The notes beneath the pieces are model-generated. The model searched no databases and was not told the DNA's origin. It saw only the letters and a program-made list of their open reading frames with translations. A DNA stretch of 50,188 nt from Bodo saltans (taxonomy: Eukaryota > Euglenozoa > Kinetoplastea > Eubodonida > Bodonidae), in NCBI GenBank assembly GCA_001460835.1, contig CYKH01000868.1, positions 2,926 through 53,113 on the forward strand, in the 5' to 3' direction. The position numbers and the translations under genes are program-made. Below are positions 8,441 to 16,954 of this stretch, one piece after another (the first letter of the stretch is position 1; every line of letters starts with the position of its first letter).

Positions 8441-8988
8441 GCATAATCGATTGACTGGATGTGTGCGAAATGGAAATGCTGCTTTTCAATGAAGCGCCGC
8501 CGTGTGCGTCGTTGTGTGTCCTTTCAACTTGCGATGTGGAACAATTTCGTGAATCTTATCCGGCCTTCCCTGAAGAGCCCCTCAACCACATCGCAGAGAG
8601 GATGTCACAACCCCTCGGTGCGAAAACGACGAGCATCCCTCACACACATTTTGTACTCGCGTCATTTTTTTTCTTCTGTCATTTTTACACCCACACAACA
8701 ACCGAAGAAACTACGTTCATTCACACGACTCAGTTGCTAGCGTTCCATCGCTGACGGCTGACGTGCACTAGAAGCAAGACATTTTTTACCTCAACAAGCA
8801 GCTTTTATGCTGCCCCTACCCTACCTTGTACTTCACAACATGCCAGTTTTAATGTTTCTCTTTTCTAATTCAGCATCTTACAAGGCCATCAGAGGTGTTG
8901 CTAAATTCGTCCATTTGTCATAATCAATTGCTCGCAAAAGTGCACAAGAGTTGTGAAGATACACATTGCAAATAAACAGACAAAATAA
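8441..8988 (+). other. 548-base spacer, UTRs and splice/poly(A) signals
   Basis: No convincing gene. Two overlapping open frames at 8459-8754 run through a T-rich tract (8665-8690) and end in His/Thr/Phe repeats, as expected of a 3'-UTR plus intergenic polypyrimidine. Further C/T tracts with AG lie near 8700 and at 8857-8875. A 38-codon ORF from ATG 8807 is unsupported. Confidence 0.5.
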
Positions 8989-10197
8989 ATGGGTTGCTCA
9001 GGAAGCACAGAGAAGAAGCCCGCGGTGGCACCGGCTGCACAAGCTCCCACCGCTGCTGAGCAAACAAAAACTCCTGCTGCACAAGCAACTGCGGCTAAGA
9101 CCGGTGCACCAGCTCCAGCTGCCGCTGCGCAGGCACCGGTTCCAGCTGCGAATGCGCAGGCAGCTACACAGCCAGCCCCAGTTCAACCTGCTGTGGAGCC
9201 AACACCTGCCGCTGCTGCTGCGAAGCCGGTGGAGGCGCCAGCTAAGCAAGAGGCCACCCCCGCCGCTGCTGCTGCGAAGCCGGTGGAGGCGCCAGCGAAG
9301 CAAGAGGCCGCCCCCGCCGCTGCTCCCGTTGCCGTGAACAAGCAGGCATCGGACGTAGAACCAGCCACTGCGCCAGTGAAAGTCGTTGAAGCTCCCGCTG
9401 CGAAGCCCGCCGAATCGCCCAAGACTGGCTCTGTGGTTCCGAAGGAGGCCGAGGTGAAGCCTGTAGAGCCTGCTGCTGTTGCGCAGGTTAAGCCTGTCGC
9501 CGAAGCGACCGCTCCCCACGTCGTTGCGGAGAAGCCGGCTAACCCCTCCAAGGAAGCAACCCCTGTTGCCGAGGTTCCTGAAGCGGCTGTTGAGGAAACC
9601 GCTGCTCCACCCACCAACCAGCCCAAGAAAGGCGGCAACAAGGGCGGCAAGCAGAACAACAACGCTGCTCCCTCCAATGGTGAGAAGAAGATCGATGCCG
9701 GCTCCAAGAAGAAAGACACAAAGAAGCAGGTGGATGCTCCCGCAGCCGCTGTAAAGGATGCCCTTGCTAGCAAGAGCAAACATAAGAAAGACCACGCCGC
9801 CAAGAAAGGCGAAAATAACACTAACACCAAGAAGGACGCATCCGTGCTGAAGAAGCCCGTCGCCTCTGAAGCCGTTACGACGACGATGCCAACGTACGAG
9901 GCAATGCTAGAGCAAATCTCTCAAGAGGATGGAGGGAGAAAGAAGGTGGCCTTTGACTCGGAGACGATGCGCAAGTCGGCGCCGAAGACCATTGATTTGA
10001 CCCACATGTCGAAGAAGCAGAAGGAGGCACTGAAGCACAATCATGTGAGCACTGGTCGAAAAGGGCCAGTGTCGTCAAAGCGTGAGCGAGGTAGCAAGTC
10101 TCATATGCAATCAGACAAATATTTGGCCATGGCTGCTGCTTTTGAGCGGCTGCTCACGAATGCGGAGACCATCAATGCTCAGCTCGATAGCCGTTAA
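8989..10197 (+). CDS. MGC-type acylated Ala/Pro/Lys-rich protein with the same C-terminal module (copy 2)
   Basis: Predicted 402 aa. MGCSGSTE again fits N-myristoylation plus palmitoylation. Residues 10-300 are disordered and compositionally biased: Ala/Pro/Val in the first part, then Lys/Asn/Gly (KKGGNKGGKQNNN, KKKDTKKQ), giving a strongly basic middle. An 18-residue unit (TPAAAAAKPVEAPAKQEA) occurs twice in tandem at 9207-9314, a sign of repeat expansion. The last 80 residues align with the gene at 7787: FDSETMRKSAPKTI, MSKKQKEALK, GRKGPVSSK, AFERLLTNAETINAQLDSR. Large antisense open frames across this gene are a by-product of its GC-rich repetitive codons. Confidence 0.78.
   Translation: MGCSGSTEKKPAVAPAAQAPTAAEQTKTPAAQATAAKTGAPAPAAAAQAPVPAANAQAATQPAPVQPAVEPTPAAAAAKPVEAPAKQEATPAAAAAKPVEAPAKQEAAPAAAPVAVNKQASDVEPATAPVKVVEAPAAKPAESPKTGSVVPKEAEVKPVEPAAVAQVKPVAEATAPHVVAEKPANPSKEATPVAEVPEAAVEETAAPPTNQPKKGGNKGGKQNNNAAPSNGEKKIDAGSKKKDTKKQVDAPAAAVKDALASKSKHKKDHAAKKGENNTNTKKDASVLKKPVASEAVTTTMPTYEAMLEQISQEDGGRKKVAFDSETMRKSAPKTIDLTHMSKKQKEALKHNHVSTGRKGPVSSKRERGSKSHMQSDKYLAMAAAFERLLTNAETINAQLDSR
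9207..9314 (+). repeat. 54-base tandem repeat, two units
   Basis: Two copies of a 54-base unit, offset exactly 54 (for example the cgaagccggt block at 9221 and 9275), encode an 18-residue Ala/Pro/Lys repeat. Copies differ at only a few positions, so the expansion is recent. Confidence 0.85.
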
Positions 10198-10883
10198 TAT
10201 GTGGCGTTTCTTACCTTTTTGTACTGTGCCCTTCTAAGTTGTGCGCGTCGCGCATGTTCTTTCCTTTCATTGGGAGGAGCGATGCGCGTTACCATCATCT
10301 TGGAGAGCCGCTGCCTGTACTACACGTTGTTGCTGATGTTGTGGCCCCCCAACTACTGCTATTCTGCCCTTACTCTCGCCACTCTCAATTTTGCTCCCCC
10401 ACTCTTGACTTCCTGGTTTTAAAACGTGTGCGCACGGTGCGTGGTGCGCACTCCCCTTCATTCATCACAAACAAGAAGACACAATGAAGTCGAGCAGGCC
10501 CTCTATTTTTTTTTCCATTTATTTTTAGACCCAAAAGGAGCAACTGATGAATGATGAGCCAACAAACCCACACACAAAGCGATGAATACGTGGTGACGTT
10601 GTTAGCGATTACGTGGTGATGGGATTGCTGTGGGATGCAAAGGAGAGGTATTTGCGTTTTCCAAAGAAGAAAAGTCCGCTGAATACGCTTGAGATTTGAG
10701 TCGCCACCGAAATGCGAGTGAAGGAAATACTACAACATTACAGAAGACCAAACAATAAAGTTGCAAACCCACGTTGAAGGACATACGTCTGATTGATACT
10801 GCTTCATCCCCAATCCTATTGATCTTCTACTTCTGGCATCGACACACAAACAAACAGAAAAGAAGCTGTGAAGGATTTCACCG
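10198..10883 (+). other. 686-base spacer with a strong internal acceptor and short uORFs
   Basis: No gene seen. A T/C tract (10502-10526) ends in TTTTTAG at 10528, a good trans-splice acceptor that leaves about 355 bases of 5'-UTR before ATG 10884. This leader would contain several very short ORFs (for example 12 codons from 10547 and 26 codons from about 10618), which could lower translation of the downstream gene. Open frames at 10201-10573 look like UTR noise. Confidence 0.4.
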
Positions 10884-11849
10884 ATGAGAGGGCGCAGCCA
10901 GCTAGCGTTGAGGTGTGTGTGCTCAGCAATACACTGGAGCAGAGTGCATTGCTCCTCCTCCATTTCTACCACGCTGGAGGTTGACGAGGGAAGGCCGTTT
11001 CGTGATAACAGCAGCAACAGTGAAGCAGAATCACTTCCCCCCGTCCCTCCACATTCGTTCGAGGTGATGTACGAGCCAGGAACGCGTCGGTTTACGCTTA
11101 TCGGTACCAGCCCCGTGACCAGTGATTCAGTTGTGGTGCATTGCGATGTGAACCAACGTGCGATGCCCCGGCTAACATGGGACAGTACGTACGGGAAGCC
11201 CTCGCCGCAACCTCGCAGCAGTGTGCGGCGGCAACGAGGGATGGTGCGCAGGTCGATCAGCAAGCACCTTGCGCTCCCAACACACTCCCCAGATGAGCTA
11301 CCGATTCAGTTTCGTGCGTTTGTTGGTTCCGCCCACCGCCCAATGTGCATGGAGTTACGATTGATGTCGTTGGACGGATTGTTGGGCATCGACGGTGTTG
11401 TCATGCACCCCGGCGGCGTCGTTCGGAGTTCTATTGTTGACATGCCGCTGAGCAAACTTGGTAGCTTGTACCAAGGGCCTCACTTGACCCAAGTACACTT
11501 GGCGGCGACCATGACATCCACTCACCGTCAAAGCATCAATCCTTTGGTGCCGTACCGCCAGGCGCTGCTCCAATATGCAGATCGATTTGTGAATCCAAAG
11601 GTGTGCCCATTTTCCCGATTCAACCATCATCCCGTGCACACCGCGCCCGGTCGCGTGACGGACGCATTGGCGGCGTTCGCAAAAGACGTCGGTGTGGATG
11701 ACGAGCTGGCTTTGTTTGTGCACCAGTACGCGTTGTATGTGCAGAATGAGGAGGACGACGCCTGGTTACCCAGGGTCGACGCTGCGCTGGGTGGGTTGCT
11801 TCCTGCGTCACGGGAATTGCAGCGGCATGGGCGTCGTTTGACTCGTTGA
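10884..11849 (+). CDS. MAM33/p32 (C1QBP)-like mitochondrial protein
   Basis: Predicted 321 aa. The N-terminus (MRGRSQLALRCVCSA) is basic and lacks acidic residues, like a mitochondrial presequence. The clearest family signal is the C-terminal helix pair DALAAFAKDVGVDDELALFVHQYALYVQNEEDDAWLPRVDAAL (in shorter segments, about residues 255-298), matching the MAM33/p32 pattern 'F...Gvd..La.Fv..y...kEq.eyv.WL..l..f'. Upstream strands FEVMYEPGTRRFTLIGT and CMELRLMSLDGLLGIDGV fit the seven-stranded beta-sheet of the family. Family members form acidic trimers in the mitochondrial matrix and act in ribosome/RNA processes. The protein is longer than usual because of a Ser-rich N-terminal part and a basic region around 110-125. 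Confidence 0.65.
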   Translation: MRGRSQLALRCVCSAIHWSRVHCSSSISTTLEVDEGRPFRDNSSNSEAESLPPVPPHSFEVMYEPGTRRFTLIGTSPVTSDSVVVHCDVNQRAMPRLTWDSTYGKPSPQPRSSVRRQRGMVRRSISKHLALPTHSPDELPIQFRAFVGSAHRPMCMELRLMSLDGLLGIDGVVMHPGGVVRSSIVDMPLSKLGSLYQGPHLTQVHLAATMTSTHRQSINPLVPYRQALLQYADRFVNPKVCPFSRFNHHPVHTAPGRVTDALAAFAKDVGVDDELALFVHQYALYVQNEEDDAWLPRVDAALGGLLPASRELQRHGRRLTR

Positions 11850-11956
11850 GTGAAAGGTGCGGTTGTTGAACAGGTTGTGTTTCGTTGCTTCCAAAACACT
11901 GCATCATCATGCATACTAGCATACAATGAGTGACAATATGAACTCAAACTCAGCCA

Positions 11957-11989
11957 TTTTCCTCACCTTTTTTTTTTGTGTGTGTGAAG
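11957..11989 (+). promoter_or_regulatory. Polypyrimidine tract and AG acceptor deciding the start at 12017
   Basis: C/T-rich sequence including a run of ten T, then a (TG) run, ends at AG 11988-11989. The longer frame opens at 11978, inside this signal, so ATG 12017 (MGNKC) is the expected start after splicing. Confidence 0.6.
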
Positions 11990-12016
11990 AGTTGCGTTGC
12001 AATATTACGGAGAGAG

Positions 12017-12793
12017 ATGGGGAATAAATGCACGACGTGCTTCAAAAAGAAGAAAGAGCCACGAAGGAGGCGTTCGCGCTCGGCATCATCAGACAATGCG
12101 AGCGAGTCCGGGGAAAGCAGCGGTGAGAGCGGCGGGAAGGATGACGACATCACATTGCACCATGAAGAGGAGTTTCACGACGAGGAATATTCTGAAGGTG
12201 GGAATAGAATTGCCAGACCTTCACCTTTCGCTGATGCAGCCTTGGCCAACCGGATCAAGCGCCGCGAGAAGCTTGAGAAGCGGATGGAGAAGTATCAGCA
12301 GCTTCAATATGAAGTCTCGATGAAGTTTAATCAATCGACCCACGTCCGTTTCGTGGTGGATTCCAACGACGCGGATCGAGGAGGGCCCCTAGAAGATGAC
12401 GTAGAGCGATCAAGGCAATCTCCAGGCCCTGCCAACAATGACGATCAAAAGTTTAATGTAAGTGGATGCGGTCAAGAACATTGTGAAGTTGACGACAATC
12501 ATAATGGCGGCCACGATGATAGCATCCAGGACGAAAACGCTGCAGGAAATGACGACGAGGATATCAAGCATCTGTTTTGCGTCCCTACCTTGCTCGGGTC
12601 TGGAGACGAGGATCACCCTCACAGCGTGCGCGAAGATAGTGGGAGCACCGATGGCCCTCCAATGACCAGCAACGCTAGCACTCCTACCAGCCGAGGCGCT
12701 CGCCTGGTGTACTTGCCCTTGGGAATCAGTGACGGGACAATCCAAGATAACAAAGCCAGACGGCACAAGAAAAAGGAGGTCCTGATGGACTAA
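12017..12793 (+). CDS. Acylation-type (MGNKC) hydrophilic protein, 258 aa
   Basis: I do not recognise the family. MGNKCTTCFKKKK combines Gly2, Cys5 and Cys8 with a polybasic stretch and an Arg/Ser-rich segment, a classic N-myristoyl/palmitoyl plus basic-patch membrane anchor. Residues 25-60 are Ser/Glu/Asp-rich. A charged helix at about 75-105 (NRIKRREKLEKRMEKYQQLQYE) could form a short coiled coil. The rest is acidic and His/Asn/Asp-rich, probably disordered, with a Lys-rich end (NKARRHKKKE). The upstream frame from 11978 is excluded by the acceptor at 11989. Confidence 0.68.
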   Translation: MGNKCTTCFKKKKEPRRRRSRSASSDNASESGESSGESGGKDDDITLHHEEEFHDEEYSEGGNRIARPSPFADAALANRIKRREKLEKRMEKYQQLQYEVSMKFNQSTHVRFVVDSNDADRGGPLEDDVERSRQSPGPANNDDQKFNVSGCGQEHCEVDDNHNGGHDDSIQDENAAGNDDEDIKHLFCVPTLLGSGDEDHPHSVREDSGSTDGPPMTSNASTPTSRGARLVYLPLGISDGTIQDNKARRHKKKEVLMD

Positions 12794-13203
12794 GAAGAAG
12801 AGCGGGTGTTTACTGATGGTTGTTGCAGGACCATAGGAATATTATTCCATTGTTTGTTTTTTGATGCAAAACTTTTTTTAAAGATATTTTATTTGACGAT
12901 GCTTTGCCAAAGGCGGCTTGTTGTTTCAATTTGAAAGCTCGAAAACAAAAGTTGGTCGGTGTCTTTTTTCCACCACAGGTTTTGCTCCAACCCCCACACA
13001 GCTGTTCTCTGCAAAGCGGACCTTCTCCCACATCTCTTTCCCTGTCGCTTTACCATATGTTCCATGCAGTCTGAGAATTAAAGAAAACGTATCCCTCCCT
13101 TCTCACCTCTTGGTCCTTCTTTAAATGCCTTTTTGTTTGTTATGAATCAAGGCGATCTTTTCTATTCGTTTGCTCCATTTTTTTTTTTTTTTCAGAATCT
13201 TTG
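12794..13203 (+). other. Spacer with a very strong pyrimidine-AG signal
   Basis: No gene of ordinary size. The notable element is fifteen consecutive T (13178-13192) followed by CAG at 13193-13195, the cleanest acceptor in the window, yet the next large gene starts more than 600 bases downstream. The small ORF at 13204 begins eight bases after it. Confidence 0.5.
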
Positions 13204-13368
13204 ATGTCTCCACTTTCTTTTAAAGAACAGCTCACTCCAAAATCCAACCAAAGCGAAATACCACTGATATTGCTTAAATCCAAACAAACGAAACTCAAAC
13301 AAGATCACTTAACGCTACGCATAAACAACAGCAACAAGACTAAAGAGCTTTTTTTTTTTAAACTGTGA
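13204..13368 (+). CDS. Possible small ORF, 54 aa, Lys-rich
   Basis: The first ATG after the T15-CAG acceptor (13195) opens 54 codons (MSPLSFKEQL...ending FFFKL). The product is Lys/Leu/Asn/Gln-rich with no recognised domain. In favour: position directly after the strongest acceptor, and lack of any other ORF that would explain that signal. Against: the end is formed by a T-rich tract (13350-13359) that may itself be the next polypyrimidine tract, and AT-rich sequence gives short ORFs by chance. Confidence 0.28.
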   Translation: MSPLSFKEQLTPKSNQSEIPLILLKSKQTKLKQDHLTLRINNSNKTKELFFFKL

Positions 13369-13808
13369 ATGTGAAGCCATAAAAAAACCTCCCTTTCATT
13401 CCACATCCACAAACCACTACTGCCCACATTTCTCTCGCCCTCCCACAAAACAGTGATCGTTGCACGTGATCGTTACTCTTGCCATTCTCCCGATCCCTTC
13501 GTTCTTTCACGCGTTGATACCTCCCTTTGCACTCCATCCCTCCGCACACGCCACACATGTTTAGCAAACGCCTCTCCTTGTTTAACTGGTGCCGATGTAT
13601 GGCCCACGGATCCTATGAGGTACGCAATTTTATTTCGATGCTAAACATGTTCGCTCTTGTGTTAAACTGTTTCTCCAAATGAACACAACCTGGCTCCTCG
13701 CTATCCTTGTCAATATTATACATCTTACCTTACATCAATCTATCTTCTTGGATGATCTCATTTTCTCACAGACCAGACGCGTGTCACATCCAAAAAAGAA
13801 GTCTCATA
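13369..13808 (+). other. Spacer before the SNARE gene
   Basis: No gene seen; open frames here are short and read through C/T-rich sequence. A tract at 13739-13766 (TCTATCTTCTTGG then CATTTTCTCACAG) ends at AG 13770-13771 and serves as acceptor for the SNARE gene. It excludes the upstream in-frame ATG at 13707. Confidence 0.5.
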
Positions 13809-14621
13809 ATGGACCTGCATGCGATTCCCGCTACGTCATCTCCGCAAGGCAGCAGTACAAGCGGGCGAGGAGGTGATCCATTCGATGAATCTTTGTCCGA
13901 GCTTCGACAGATTATTTCATCTTCGAGGTCGATTGTATCGAATGCGACAACGCGTGGCGTCGTCACAAGGGAGCTTGTAGACGCATTGAGCTCCAACGTC
14001 GAAGAGGGAGATTCGATGCTGCGATCACTGCAGCAGGTGCTTCAGTCGATTAGAGAGGGGCGACTTCGTGGGTCCATTGAATCATCGGCGCCCCTTCCAA
14101 ACGGAGCCACGTGGCTTCAGCGCGAAGCCGCGGTGGTGAACGCGGCCAACGAGCTCTACGACGTCTCACACGCCGCCAAGAAGCTGATTGACGTGTTTGA
14201 AAAGCACCACCCCCGCAAAGGACCGAACAAGCTGAATGGTAGTGGTGGTGGTGCTGGAGGCGATCATAATGGTGGTTCAACACAGGAGCAGGATGATTCC
14301 ACCTCATCTCACGGTGATTACCTTCAAGCACATCGTGAAGAGCAGGACCTGATGATGGAGGCACAAGATGAATCGCTCTCTAGGATACAGCACGGCCTGC
14401 TGAATTTGAAACACAACGCCACCGAAATTCACAACGAGATGAATCGTCAGGAGGAGATGCTAACTGAAGTCCAAGGACGTGTCGATATGCTCAAGGAGAA
14501 AATGGCTGCGGCGAATAAAAAAGTCGACCACCTCCTGGAGAACATGTCGGATTGCAGGAAGATCTGCATTATCGTTGTGCTCTGCTTTGTGCTTGGATTC
14601 TTGACATTTGCTGTGCTGTGA
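13809..14621 (+). CDS. Qc-type SNARE (syntaxin 6/8-like), tail-anchored
   Basis: Predicted 270 aa. Residues about 177-247 form a SNARE heptad motif (EEQDLMMEAQDESLSRIQHG through NKKVDHLLENM) with Gln214 in NRQEEML at the ionic zero layer. A single transmembrane segment at about 252-270 ends the protein, as in tail-anchored syntaxins. The N-terminal 130 residues are helical (ESLSELRQIISSSRSIVSNA, WLQREAAVVNAANELYDVSH) and fit the three-helix regulatory domain of syntaxin 6/10-type Qc SNAREs. A Gly/Ser/Asp-rich linker sits between. It should act in Golgi/endosomal membrane fusion as the Qc helix of a four-helix SNARE complex. Sub-family (Stx6, Stx8 or Stx10-like) is not certain. Confidence 0.85.
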   Translation: MDLHAIPATSSPQGSSTSGRGGDPFDESLSELRQIISSSRSIVSNATTRGVVTRELVDALSSNVEEGDSMLRSLQQVLQSIREGRLRGSIESSAPLPNGATWLQREAAVVNAANELYDVSHAAKKLIDVFEKHHPRKGPNKLNGSGGGAGGDHNGGSTQEQDDSTSSHGDYLQAHREEQDLMMEAQDESLSRIQHGLLNLKHNATEIHNEMNRQEEMLTEVQGRVDMLKEKMAAANKKVDHLLENMSDCRKICIIVVLCFVLGFLTFAVL

Positions 14622-14838
14622 GGAAATAGCAAACAGTCGTTTGATTTACGTTTTGAGCGGTGAGGCTCAGTTCAGATTTTCGTTGCTTTTTGTGCCCTTC
14701 AACCCACTGAAAATATGTTTGAGCATAAGTCACCACTGAAACCTTCGGTGAAAGTCTCCTTTTTTTGTGGCCTGATCACCTTTTCAAGAAAAAAAGAAGA
14801 ACATTTTCACACGATACACCACCACCCAAATAAACCAA

Positions 14839-14859
14839 CGAGTCCTCTCTCACCCACAG
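14839..14859 (+). promoter_or_regulatory. Pyrimidine-AG acceptor of BAR-like gene 1
   Basis: CGAGTCCTCTCTCACCCACAG ends with AG at 14858-14859, five bases before ATG 14864. The remaining 5'-UTR would be almost entirely the spliced leader. Confidence 0.45.
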
Positions 14860-14863
14860 CAAT

Positions 14864-15625
14864 ATGGCCAATGTCTTGCAAATGGTGACTCGAAAAGTAG
14901 GCCTATCTCGTGAGGGGGAGCACCACCTTGTCATCACCGTTGAAGACGAGAAACGCCGCGACTTTATGAAGCACATCCATGTAGCGGCCCAGGCTGTGCA
15001 AAGTGCGACGACACGAGTGCAACTTGCCGTGGCGGAGATTGGAGGTGCCCTTGACGCACTTCAGTCTGCCTTTGTGGAACTCGACCGAGTGAGCAAGATG
15101 ACGGTACACGAGAAGTCAGACGCTGAGATTGCAGTGGAGGCAGCGGAGGGGCAGTGCACGACGTTGGAGTCAGCATGCACAGCGTTACGTCTTCAACTGA
15201 GTGAGTTGCATTCATCCGAACAAGACAACGCCGATAAGTATCTACAAGGGGAAGTCCATGAGCCCCTGCAACGTCTGTGTCAGTACCATCGAGAAGTCGA
15301 GGCGCTGCGGCACGCAAGCCATCGCAGTGCGAAGGTTCTCGAGGCGGCCAAGGCAGAAGTTGCGTCGAAAGAAAAGGAATACCAAGGAAAGGGCAGGCCG
15401 ATCACAGAGAGCAAACTGTACCCTCAACTTGCACAAAGTTTGGTGGACGCGACATCGTCTCATGATGCTGCCGCCTTGGCATTCCAAGAGTCGTGTGATC
15501 ACCTGATGAGAGACTCCCTCCTTGTGGCAGCTCAGTGCTTCCAGGCAGCCATCTACAGAATAGGATCGTGGTCCGAGGGGCTCACTGATCGCCTCGGTGG
15601 TGTTGTGAGCCTATGCAATCGCTAG
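14864..15625 (+). CDS. BAR-domain-like protein, tandem copy 1
   Basis: Predicted 253 aa, almost entirely helical. The central block EVHEPLQRLCQYHREVEALRH, KEKEYQGKGRPITESKLYPQL followed by a long Ala-rich helix fits the amphiphysin/endophilin BAR pattern ('v..Pl......f.e.....kR', a lysine-rich tip, then two long helices). BAR proteins dimerise into a curved scaffold that senses or bends membranes in endocytosis and trafficking. There is no SH3 or other added domain. It shares the same EALRH and KEEY-KGKP-T-SK-Y order with the next gene, so the two are tandem paralogues and may heterodimerise (inference). Confidence 0.68.
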   Translation: MANVLQMVTRKVGLSREGEHHLVITVEDEKRRDFMKHIHVAAQAVQSATTRVQLAVAEIGGALDALQSAFVELDRVSKMTVHEKSDAEIAVEAAEGQCTTLESACTALRLQLSELHSSEQDNADKYLQGEVHEPLQRLCQYHREVEALRHASHRSAKVLEAAKAEVASKEKEYQGKGRPITESKLYPQLAQSLVDATSSHDAAALAFQESCDHLMRDSLLVAAQCFQAAIYRIGSWSEGLTDRLGGVVSLCNR

Positions 15626-15775
15626 CTGCCCAGACAAACACAACATGAACTTGAATGCGACTACTTTGTTGCTGTTGTCTGAAAATCACACTCAACATTT
15701 TTTATCTAAATGAAGCTGATGAGGTACGTGAAAGGATAACTGAAACTCACATTCTTTTTTTTAAACCAAACGATT

Positions 15776-15791
15776 AGCTTTTTCCTCACAG
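15776..15791 (+). promoter_or_regulatory. Pyrimidine-AG acceptor of BAR-like gene 2
   Basis: CTTTTTCCTCACAG-type tract ending at AG 15790-15791. ATG 15842 is the first in the long frame downstream. Confidence 0.45.
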
Positions 15792-15841
15792 TCACAACTA
15801 TTGCACGACAACAAAATACATACGTTGAGCGCAAAGACAAC

Positions 15842-16954
15842 ATGACAATGGAAGCCGTGCAGAACAAAATCATTCTCATGTACCGCGGCAAGCACAGCTC
15901 TGCCTCCGCCGAGTACAATCAGCGACGTGCGAAGCTGAAGAACATCCAGTGCGCCATGGCATCTTTCGAGCTTTCGTCTAAAGCATGGAATCACGCCACG
16001 CTTGAGATGGGTCGAAATTTTGACCTCCTTTGCGATGCCATCCGCGCTCTCCACAGCACCAACGACCTCAGCAGCTCCCAGCAGCTCACCTCGGGAGACA
16101 CCGCGGAAAGCTACGCGATTCCTGCAGCTCGCTCCCCGACGGAGTATGACGACACACACGGGGCGGAGTTGTGTGAGTTGGTGGCGGACCTTAAGCGGGA
16201 CGCTGCGATTGCGTTTAACACGTACACCACCTCGATGCAGCAAGGGGTCACCTCACCCCTGTTTCAGCTCATTCACGACTTCAAGCAAGTGGAAGCCCTT
16301 CGCCATCATCGCGACACCGCCCAGGAGCAATTTGACGTGGACGACAGCTCCATCGAGCGGAAGGAAGAAGACTACAAGAAACGCGGCAAGCCTCTCACGG
16401 ACTCAAAGAAGTATGCAGACATGGTGCTGCACAAGAACGTGTCGCAGGACGCATTGGGTCGAGCGGATGCTGAGTTTGGCGCCGCGTACTTGCAGTTGGT
16501 TGACAAAACATTTCACGAAACACGCTTTGGGGTGACCAAGGCGGCCGCGGAGTGTGGAGTCGCGTTGTATGGCGTATTGAGGGACCGCCTCGCAGAAATT
16601 GCAGCAGCAGCTGCGAAGGCGCAAGGCAACCCAATTATCAACGCCGCGACAGCAGCAATGGCTAAGGGGTTCGAGAAGGGCCGCGAGGTGTTGGAATCTG
16701 CGAAAGCGACGGGACAGCGCGTGCAAGAAGAAGCCAGTGTGCGTGCTTCTGCTGCTGCTGCCCACGTTGCTGCCGCGACTGCCAGCATCAGGAGTGGCGG
16801 TTACGGAAGTCCTTCATCGAGCAACGAGGGTAGTTCCCCCACAGCCCCTGTCCAAGACGATGACAGCACACCTCCACCGTTGCCCTCCAACGCAACAAAG
16901 GAGAACCCGTACAAATACGAGGACAACCCGTTCATGGAAGGATCCAGCGCTTGA
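15842..16954 (+). CDS. BAR-domain-like protein, tandem copy 2, with C-terminal NPF motif
   Basis: Predicted 370 aa. Residues 1-240 are helical and match copy 1: VTSPLFQLIHDFKQVEALRHHRD, KEEDYKKRGKPLTDSKKYADM, then a long helix. The region 240-310 is an Ala-rich helix (INAATAAMAKGFEKGREVLES and RASAAAAHVAAATAS). The tail is disordered, Ser/Pro-rich, and ends YEDNPFMEGSSA. NPF is the canonical ligand of EH domains (Eps15, EHD, intersectin), so recruitment to clathrin-coated or recycling membranes is a reasonable inference. Copy 1 lacks the NPF tail, which makes this the likely effector-coupled member of the pair. Confidence 0.7.
   Translation: MTMEAVQNKIILMYRGKHSSASAEYNQRRAKLKNIQCAMASFELSSKAWNHATLEMGRNFDLLCDAIRALHSTNDLSSSQQLTSGDTAESYAIPAARSPTEYDDTHGAELCELVADLKRDAAIAFNTYTTSMQQGVTSPLFQLIHDFKQVEALRHHRDTAQEQFDVDDSSIERKEEDYKKRGKPLTDSKKYADMVLHKNVSQDALGRADAEFGAAYLQLVDKTFHETRFGVTKAAAECGVALYGVLRDRLAEIAAAAAKAQGNPIINAATAAMAKGFEKGREVLESAKATGQRVQEEASVRASAAAAHVAAATASIRSGGYGSPSSSNEGSSPTAPVQDDDSTPPPLPSNATKENPYKYEDNPFMEGSSA

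Noticed and set aside
8459-8754. Two overlapping 93-97-codon frames after the first MGC gene
   Set aside because: They translate a T-rich processing tract and lack an upstream acceptor; more likely 3'-UTR.
8998-9830. Long minus-strand open frames (up to 265 and 215 codons) opposite the Ala/Pro/Lys-rich gene
   Set aside because: They are antisense images of GCT/GCC/AAG-rich repeat codons, give Ser/Leu/Gly/Arg low-complexity products and would oppose the one-strand layout.
10730-11263. Minus-strand 177-codon frame over the MAM33-like gene start
   Set aside because: The + strand frame has recognisable family motifs and a better start context; nothing recognisable is encoded on the other strand.
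13178-13192. T-run as a transcription terminator
   Set aside because: The layout is eukaryotic polycistronic; T-runs followed by AG are better explained as trans-splice signals.
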